Shown here piece after piece: positions 58,303 to 64,000 of a stretch of DNA of 64,000 bases. This stretch comes from Microbulbifer sp. A4B17 (GTDB lineage: Bacteria; Pseudomonadota; Gammaproteobacteria; Pseudomonadales; Cellvibrionaceae), in assembly GCF_003076275.1 (NCBI RefSeq), contig NZ_CP029064.1, positions 4,258,001 to 4,322,000 of the forward strand, read 5' to 3'. A program made the translations under genes and the position numbers. The notes below the pieces were generated by a model. The model was given only the letters and a program-made list of their open reading frames with translations, was not told the DNA's origin and did not search any database. Within the stretch, counting starts at the first letter, position 1; each line of letters begins with the position of its first letter.

Positions 58303-60219
58303 ATGCTCGAAGAAATTCCACGCACACGCCCGCAGACACCGCTTCTCGACTCGATCGACGACCCGGCGCAGCTGCGCGCCCTCGATGAACGCCAATTGCC
58401 GGAACTCGCCAGCCAATTGCGCGAGTACTTGCTGTATTGTGTCGGCCAGACTGGCGGGCATTTTGGTGCCGGTCTCGGTGTAGTGGAACTGACCATCGCC
58501 CTGCACTACATCTTTAATACGCCGGAGGACCGGCTGGTTTGGGATGTGGGCCACCAGACCTACCCTCATAAAATCCTCACCGGTCGCCGCGAGCAGATGC
58601 TGTCCATGCGCCAACAAGGGGGTCTGTCCGGCTTCCCCAAACGCAGTGAGAGCCCCTACGATACCTTTGGTGTTGGCCACTCCAGCACTTCGATCAGTGC
58701 CGCCCTGGGTATGGCCCTGGGCTCCCCTGACGATCGCAAGGTAGTGGCGGTGATTGGCGATGGCGCCATGACGGCGGGAATGGCTTTCGAAGCCCTGAAC
58801 CACGCCTCACATACCGGCAAGGACATGTTGGTTGTTCTCAATGACAACAGTATGTCTATCTCAAAAAATGTCGGCGGCCTGGCCACCTATTTCGCCAAAA
58901 TCCTGGCCAGTAAAACCTACCTGAACATGCGCGAGGGCAGCCGCAAGATACTGTCTGCCATCCCCAAAGCCTGGCAATTGGCGCGACGTACTGAAGAGCA
59001 CGTCAAAGGCATGATCACGCCGGGCACCCTGTTCGAAGAACTGGGTTTTAACTACGTGGGTCCCCTGGATGGCCACAACGTGCACGACCTGGTCCACACC
59101 CTGCGCAACCTGCGCAGCCAGCCGGGCCCGCAACTCCTGCATATTGCCACCACCAAGGGCAAAGGCTTTGGTCCCGCTGAAGCTGACCCTGTGGGCTACC
59201 ACGCACTGAACAAGCTGGAGCCGGAGGCCAAGGTACAAGTGGCCGTACCCGGCAAGAAGAAACTGCCCAAGTACCAGGATATTTTTGGCCAGTGGCTGTG
59301 CGATGCCGCAGAACAGGACGAGCGCCTGGTCGCTATTACCCCGGCCATGTGTGAGGGCTCCGGTATGGTGGAGTTCTCCAAGCGCTTCCCGGACCGCTTC
59401 CACGACGTGGCCATTGCCGAACAGCACGCCGTCACTCTCGCTGCGGGCCTCGCCTGTGAAGACCAGAAACCGGTAGTTGCTATTTATTCGACATTTTTAC
59501 AGCGCGGCTACGATCAAATGGTGCACGATGTGGCAATCCAAAACCTGGATGTCACTTTCGCCATCGACCGCGCCGGTCTGGTGGGGGAAGACGGCCCCAC
59601 GCACGCGGGTAGTTTTGACCTAACGTTTATGCGCTGCCTGCCCTACCTGGCTATCGCCGCGCCCAGTGATGAAAACGAGTGCCGCCAGCTACTCAATACC
59701 GCCTACAAACACAATGGCCCCGCCGCTGTGCGCTATCCGCGCGGAACCGGTATGGGTACCGCCATCGACAAGGAAATGACGGAGCTGCCGATCGGCAAGG
59801 GGCGCCTGTTGCGCCAGGGCAGTGGCGTCGCCATCCTCAGCTTCGGCACCTTACTCGGCCCCGCTATGGCCGCTGCAGAATCGCTGGGAGCCTCCGTAGC
59901 CGATATGCGCTGGGTAAAACCCCTGGACGAAGCACTGATCGATGAACTTGCCGAGAGTCACCAACTCTTAGTTACCATCGAAGAGAACACTATTGCTGGT
60001 GGTGCGGGAAGCGCCGTACTCGAATACCTCAATAGCACAGCGCGTTCGGTACCGGTGCTGCAACTGGGGCTGCCAGATCAAATTATTGAGCACGGCAAGC
60101 ACAAAGACCTACTGGCGGCTATCGGCCTCAATGCCTCCGGTATCGAGGAACAGATTCGCCAGCGCTTGCAACTGATCAGTCACCAGGAATTTGGCAGTCG
60201 CACAGCGGCAGCCAACTGA
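58303..60219 (+). CDS. dxs: 1-deoxy-D-xylulose-5-phosphate synthase
   Basis: The first enzyme of the MEP isoprenoid pathway: pyruvate plus glyceraldehyde-3-phosphate to DXP, 638 residues. TPP site: [17 protein letters not shown] ... NDNSMSIS. Other family blocks: [47 protein letters not shown] and [18 protein letters not shown]. The ATG at 58303 gives the standard [16 protein letters not shown] start; a TTG at 58285 is also in frame. It follows ispA by ~95 bp. Confidence 0.94.
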   Translation: MLEEIPRTRPQTPLLDSIDDPAQLRALDERQLPELASQLREYLLYCVGQTGGHFGAGLGVVELTIALHYIFNTPEDRLVWDVGHQTYPHKILTGRREQMLSMRQQGGLSGFPKRSESPYDTFGVGHSSTSISAALGMALGSPDDRKVVAVIGDGAMTAGMAFEALNHASHTGKDMLVVLNDNSMSISKNVGGLATYFAKILASKTYLNMREGSRKILSAIPKAWQLARRTEEHVKGMITPGTLFEELGFNYVGPLDGHNVHDLVHTLRNLRSQPGPQLLHIATTKGKGFGPAEADPVGYHALNKLEPEAKVQVAVPGKKKLPKYQDIFGQWLCDAAEQDERLVAITPAMCEGSGMVEFSKRFPDRFHDVAIAEQHAVTLAAGLACEDQKPVVAIYSTFLQRGYDQMVHDVAIQNLDVTFAIDRAGLVGEDGPTHAGSFDLTFMRCLPYLAIAAPSDENECRQLLNTAYKHNGPAAVRYPRGTGMGTAIDKEMTELPIGKGRLLRQGSGVAILSFGTLLGPAMAAAESLGASVADMRWVKPLDEALIDELAESHQLLVTIEENTIAGGAGSAVLEYLNSTARSVPVLQLGLPDQIIEHGKHKDLLAAIGLNASGIEEQIRQRLQLISHQEFGSRTAAAN

Positions 60220-60234
60220 CCCAGCCCGTCTATG

Positions 60235-60288
60235 GCAGCCAGCTAATGCGGCTGGCTGCTCTTCGAATACCCGGCAATAAATTGCCGG
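60235..60288 (+). terminator. Two hairpins after dxs
   Basis: GCAGCCAGC/GCTGGCTGC (9 bp, 60235-60259) and CCGGCAAT/ATTGCCGG (60271-60288, 2-nt gap). They probably stop the ispA-dxs transcript. Confidence 0.6.
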
Positions 60289-60359
60289 CATGGGTAACTA
60301 ACCGCCCATTGACCAGATCCGGCCATCATTTGGGCCACACGCTTTCACTCGAGGGGACT

Positions 60360-62210
60360 ATGTCGTTTATCAGAAAAGCCCTATTCACATCCCTGGGACT
60401 TATTGCCAGCCTCAATACCTCGGCGATGGACCAGGACACCTTCCGGAAAGCATACAAGTCCCTTCCGGAGAGCAGCGCCTCAGAGCGACTCACCGCCCTT
60501 CAGGATTTGCGCTATCGCTGGATCATGGAGAGTTATCCAAGCCAGGCAACCTATGAAGGCTACCCAGGGCAAAATCACCGCTGGGTGGATAACTCCCTTA
60601 AGTCTGTGGAACTGCGTCAAAAGCAGACCAGAATCCTTTTGGGGGCTGCACGTAATATCGATCAGAGTGATCTGCCAGCCGAACAACAATTGGATTACCA
60701 ACTGCTCTACCAGGACTTGTTGGGAGAAGTAAAAGGCTTCCAGTTTCCGGAGCACTTGCAACCAATAAACCATATGAGTGGTATCCAGCGCAATGTGCCA
60801 GCTGTTATCAACAGCATGCCCAAGCGCACTGCAACCGATTACGAAACAATAATCAGCCGCCTGGAAAGGTTGCCAATCCTGATTGAACAAACCCAGGGAT
60901 TGATGCGTCGGGGCCTGCGCAAAGGAGTCACACCACCACAAATCACCCTGCGCGACCTGCCGCGTCAGATACGCGCACTGGTACCTGCCGCGCCGGAGCA
61001 CAGCCCGCTGCTAACAGCATTTAATCAAATGCCCGAGGCCATTCCAGCGACCAAGAGGAAAAGTCTGCAGCAACGCGCTTATGCCATTTACAACAAACAA
61101 CTGGTACCGGCCTGGCAGGGTATGGCCGAATTTGTCGAGCGCAAATATATTCCCGAGGCCCAGGTGGATACGGCTTTAACCAGCCGCCCCGATGGCCTGC
61201 GCTGGTATGCCCATAAAGTGGAGGAGAGCACCACTACCGACCTCAGCCCCGAGGAAATTCACCGCATCGGGCTTGCGGAAGTGAAGCGAATTCGCGGGAA
61301 GATGGATAAAATTATCCAGAAGACGAGCTTCCAGGGAGACTTCAAAGCATTCACCGAGTTCCTGCGTACCGACCCGCGCTTTTACCACACCAGCCGGGAA
61401 GGTTTACTGCGAGACTATCGCGATATTGCCAAGCGTATTGATGCAGAGCTACCCGCCCTGTTCGGTACCTTGCCGCGCCTGCCCTATGGTGTGAAACCGA
61501 TTCCCAGTTACTCAGAACAGGCCCAAACCACCGCCTATTACCAGCCGGGCTCTATTGAGGCGGGGCGAGCAGGTATCTTCTTTGCCAATACCTACAACCT
61601 GCCCAGCCGCCCGAAATGGGAGATGGAGGCGCTCACTGTGCACGAAGCAATGCCAGGTCACCACCTGCAAATTGCACTGGCGCAAGAGCAAACCGATATT
61701 CACCCTCTGCGCCGTATGGCTCTCTACACCGCATTTGTAGAAGGTTGGGGCCTTTACTCCGAGAGTCTCGGCTACGACCTGGGCCTGTATAAAAACCCCT
61801 ACAGCGAGTTCGGCGCACTCACATACGATATGTGGCGTGCAGTGCGTTTGGTAGTGGATACCGGTATGCACCAGCTGGGCTGGAGCCGCGAGGAAGCGAT
61901 CGAATACTTTATGGAAAACAGCGCTAAACCGCTCCACGATGTAACAGTCGAAATCGACCGCTATCTGGTTTGGCCTGGCCAGGCTCTGGCTTACAAGTTG
62001 GGGCAGCTCAAAATTAAAGAGCTACGTAGGGAGGCGGAGGAAACTCTGGATAGCAATTTCGACATCCGAAGCTTCCACGATACCCTGTTGGGGGCTGGTG
62101 CGCTGCCACTCAATATTCTCGAAGAGCGTATGGACAACTGGCTGGAAAGCCAGGCCTCAGTGTCTGTTCACGTCGACATGCAGCAAGTTGAACAACCCGC
62201 CACCAGCTGA
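60360..62210 (+). CDS. Exported DUF885 protein (M-family-like peptidase)
   Basis: A 616-residue protein with a signal peptide (1-20). The DUF885 pattern includes a zinc-site-like HEAMPGHHLQIALAQEQ near residue 428 (H-E-x-x-P-G-H-H), FVEGWGLYSESLGYDLG, and TYDMWRAVRLVVDTGMHQLGWS. This resembles M3/M32-type metallopeptidases, so a periplasmic dipeptidase or carboxypeptidase role is likely but not proven. The ATG at 60360 has GAGGGG upstream; the earlier ATG at 60246 lies within the dxs terminator region and is rejected. Confidence 0.85.
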   Translation: MSFIRKALFTSLGLIASLNTSAMDQDTFRKAYKSLPESSASERLTALQDLRYRWIMESYPSQATYEGYPGQNHRWVDNSLKSVELRQKQTRILLGAARNIDQSDLPAEQQLDYQLLYQDLLGEVKGFQFPEHLQPINHMSGIQRNVPAVINSMPKRTATDYETIISRLERLPILIEQTQGLMRRGLRKGVTPPQITLRDLPRQIRALVPAAPEHSPLLTAFNQMPEAIPATKRKSLQQRAYAIYNKQLVPAWQGMAEFVERKYIPEAQVDTALTSRPDGLRWYAHKVEESTTTDLSPEEIHRIGLAEVKRIRGKMDKIIQKTSFQGDFKAFTEFLRTDPRFYHTSREGLLRDYRDIAKRIDAELPALFGTLPRLPYGVKPIPSYSEQAQTTAYYQPGSIEAGRAGIFFANTYNLPSRPKWEMEALTVHEAMPGHHLQIALAQEQTDIHPLRRMALYTAFVEGWGLYSESLGYDLGLYKNPYSEFGALTYDMWRAVRLVVDTGMHQLGWSREEAIEYFMENSAKPLHDVTVEIDRYLVWPGQALAYKLGQLKIKELRREAEETLDSNFDIRSFHDTLLGAGALPLNILEERMDNWLESQASVSVHVDMQQVEQPATS

Positions 62211-62221
62211 CGATTTATTGC

Positions 62222-62238
62222 GGCAGGAATTGCCTGCC
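62222..62238 (+). terminator. Weak terminator-like hairpin after the DUF885 gene
   Basis: GGCAGG/CCTGCC stem with a 5-nt loop and T-rich sequence a few bases later. Confidence 0.4.
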
Positions 62239-62311
62239 CGCCTGTTTATTCTCTATTTTCACCTACCTTTTGCAATGAGACACAGGTCCATTGCAAAAGG
62301 GTTTTCTACCG

Positions 62312-63700
62312 GTGAACAAGCACTACGACCTTGCCGTAATTGGGGGTGGCAATGCCGCCCTCTGCGCAGCTATAACTGCTGCCGAACTCGGGGCCAAGGT
62401 GATTATCCTGGAAACTGCGCCCAAACCCTATCGAGGCGGTAATTCCCGCCACACCAGGGATATACGCTGTATGCACCGAGGCCCCCTGGGCCCACTGGAA
62501 GGTGATTACAGTGAAGACGAATACTATGAAGATCTGTTAAAAGTTACCGGGGGTAAAACCAATGAGCAGTTAGCTCGGTTGGTGATACGCTCTTCGGAAA
62601 GCGCACTTCCCTGGATGCAAAAGCACGGTGCCCACTTCCAACCACCTCTGTCCGGCACACTATCCCTCACACGCACCAATGCCTTTTTCCTCGGCGGCGG
62701 TAAGTCCCTGGTTAACGCCTATTACCGCACTGCAGACAAATTAGGTGTTGATGTATTGTATCGGGCACACGTTAAGCACCTGCAGCTGAAAGGCAATCTT
62801 ATTACTCGTGTCGACTATGTTTACGAGGGACAGCAATACCAAATTGAACCCAGCTCAGTTGTAGTTGCCTCCGGCGGATTTGAAGCCAATCTGGAGTGGT
62901 TGGAAAAAGTCTGGGGGCCAGCTGCTGAAAATTTCCTGATACGCGGAACACCTTATAACCGGGGTGTGGTCTTGGAAGATTTACTGGAGCAAGGCGTGCA
63001 GTCCGTCGGAGATCCCACCCAGTGTCATGCAGTGGCAATTGACGGGCGAGCGCCGAAGTTTGATGGCGGCATAGTAACGCGCCTCGATTGTGTCCCCTTT
63101 TCCATCGTCGTTAACAAAGAGGCCCAGCGCTTTTATGACGAGGGAGAGGATATTTGGCCCAAACGCTATGCCATCTGGGGCCGCCTTGTCGCACAACAGC
63201 CAGACCAGGTGGCTTTTGCAATTATCGACTCCAAGTCTTTAAAAATGTTTATGCCGTCAGCATTCCCTCCTACCGAGGCGAATACCTTGGAGGAACTCGC
63301 GGAAAAAACCGGTTTACCCTCTGAAAAACTGATCGACACAATAGCGACCTTCAACTCTGCCTGTAGCAGTAGTGAAGCTTTTCATCCCACTGAGCTGGAT
63401 GGTGTCACCACCACCGGCCTGACACCAGAAAAAACCAACTGGGCCCGCCCCATCAACGAGCCACCATTTTACTGCTATAGCTTGCGCACCGGCGTTACCT
63501 TTACATATCTGGCACTCAAGATTGATGAGAATGCCCAGTGCAGCACTGCCACTGGGCTGGTAAAAAATCTGTGGGCTGCTGGGGAAACCATGGCCGGGTC
63601 AATTCTCAGTCAGGGATATCTTGCCGGGCTGGGTATGATGATCGGCACCGTTTTTGGACGTATCGCTGGCAGGGAAGCCGCTAACTATGCAAATGGATAA
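62312..63700 (+). CDS. tcuA: FAD-dependent tricarballylate dehydrogenase
   Basis: A flavoprotein of 462 residues that oxidises tricarballylate to cis-aconitate. It is related to fumarate-reductase/succinate dehydrogenase flavoproteins. The FAD fold is at the start (YDLAVIGGGNAALCAAI), followed by YRGGNSRHTRDIRCMH and later AAGETMAGSILSQGYLAGLGMMIG. The GTG at 62312 gives the natural NKHYDLAVIGGG start and follows AAAAGGG; the in-frame TTG at 62291 is less likely. It overlaps tcuB by 14 bp, as in tcu operons. No tcuC transporter or tcuR is inside the window. Confidence 0.87.
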   Translation: MNKHYDLAVIGGGNAALCAAITAAELGAKVIILETAPKPYRGGNSRHTRDIRCMHRGPLGPLEGDYSEDEYYEDLLKVTGGKTNEQLARLVIRSSESALPWMQKHGAHFQPPLSGTLSLTRTNAFFLGGGKSLVNAYYRTADKLGVDVLYRAHVKHLQLKGNLITRVDYVYEGQQYQIEPSSVVVASGGFEANLEWLEKVWGPAAENFLIRGTPYNRGVVLEDLLEQGVQSVGDPTQCHAVAIDGRAPKFDGGIVTRLDCVPFSIVVNKEAQRFYDEGEDIWPKRYAIWGRLVAQQPDQVAFAIIDSKSLKMFMPSAFPPTEANTLEELAEKTGLPSEKLIDTIATFNSACSSSEAFHPTELDGVTTTGLTPEKTNWARPINEPPFYCYSLRTGVTFTYLALKIDENAQCSTATGLVKNLWAAGETMAGSILSQGYLAGLGMMIGTVFGRIAGREAANYANG

Positions 63701-64000
63701 TTTGGAAGAGGCGCGGCGGCAAGCAGAAATTTGTAATGCCTGTCGCTATTGCGAGGGCTACTGTGCCGTTTTTCCAGCACTTCAACTACACCGCTCTTTC
63801 TCAGAGGGAACCATCACCCAGTTGGCCAACCTCTGCCACAACTGTCGAGGTTGTTACTACGCCTGCCAGTATACCGCTCCCCACGAATTCAACATCAATA
63901 TTCCCCAAGTCATGGCCGAAGCGCGACAGAAAAGCTGGGAGTCTTTTGCCTGGCCCGGAGGTATCGCCAGAATTTTCCAAAAACGCGGCAGTCTGATCGC
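63687..64000 (+). CDS. tcuB: Tricarballylate utilisation protein TcuB, N-terminal part (cut by window end)
   Basis: Partial frame (about 105 residues) beginning MQMDNLEEARRQAE and not ended by a stop. Two four-Cys iron-sulfur motifs are visible: CNACRYCEGYC and CHNCRGCYYACQY. These match the N-terminal 4Fe-4S domain of TcuB, which re-oxidises TcuA and passes electrons onward; its membrane cytochrome b part would lie past base 64000. The ATG at 63687 is inside the tcuA end, so the genes are coupled; an ATG at 63693 is an alternative. Confidence 0.85.
   Translation, partial: MQMDNLEEARRQAEICNACRYCEGYCAVFPALQLHRSFSEGTITQLANLCHNCRGCYYACQYTAPHEFNINIPQVMAEARQKSWESFAWPGGIARIFQKRGSLI

Noticed and set aside
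63736..63996. Plus-strand frame at the window end
   Set aside because: It lies in a different frame from tcuB, whose two iron-sulfur motifs are plain in the frame starting at 63687.

Overview
The window looks like chromosome from a free-living, probably marine, aerobic gammaproteobacterium. Evidence includes many outer-membrane and exported proteins, a Dxs/IspA/XseB cluster of gammaproteobacterial order, a cytochrome bd-type oxidase pair, glutathione-dependent formaldehyde detoxification, periplasmic KatG and TcuA/TcuB. A Microbulbifer/Cellvibrionales-type host would fit, but that is an impression from protein style, not a database result. No tRNA, rRNA, CRISPR array, insertion sequence or prophage was recognised.

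Layout. 1-5.4 kb: an OmpW-like porin, a branched RNA/terminator structure, an autotransporter with an RTX-like passenger, a glycosyltransferase-like protein and a bile-acid:sodium symporter family transporter. 5.9-11.1 kb: DUF1853, then a GbsR/MarR-type regulator behind a promoter carrying an 18-bp perfect palindrome and an FNR-like box, then cydA-cydB and a TetR-type regulator. 11.4-18.1 kb: a YdcH-like small protein, a GST, a membrane cytochrome b fused to an ethylbenzene-dehydrogenase-type heme domain with a coupled DUF1566 protein, a phosphatase with two DNRLRE-like repeats, and an exported hydrolase divergent from a LysR regulator. 19-29 kb: YbaK, periplasmic KatG, an S9 dipeptidyl peptidase, a glycine-rich lipoprotein, the frmA-fghA formaldehyde operon and an AraC-type regulator. 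29-38 kb: PhnA-like, CBS, Hsp20 and host-attachment-type proteins, a PlsC-type acyltransferase, an M20 dipeptidase, a cytochrome b561-YceI pair and an NCS1 permease.

38.6-54 kb is the most unusual part. It holds an FHA protein with a possible DNA-binding C-terminus and two paralogous membrane Ser/Thr kinases with TPR-rich outer domains. After a minus-strand gene of unknown function come two tandem ~365-bp elements that look like a structured RNA transcribed from the minus strand. Next are a long PLP enzyme and a tightly coupled run: trypsin-like protease, membrane FHA protein, HisC, with MepA and a D-Ala-D-Ala ligase following. The two elements keep the same hairpins while the stem sequences differ, each ends in a terminator-like hairpin plus U-tract on the minus strand, and neither matches an RNA family I recognise. 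They are the best candidate here for something undescribed.

54-64 kb: an HNH endonuclease, a sorbosone-dehydrogenase-like cytochrome c protein, xseB-ispA-dxs, a DUF885 protein, and tcuA with the start of tcuB, which runs off the window edge.
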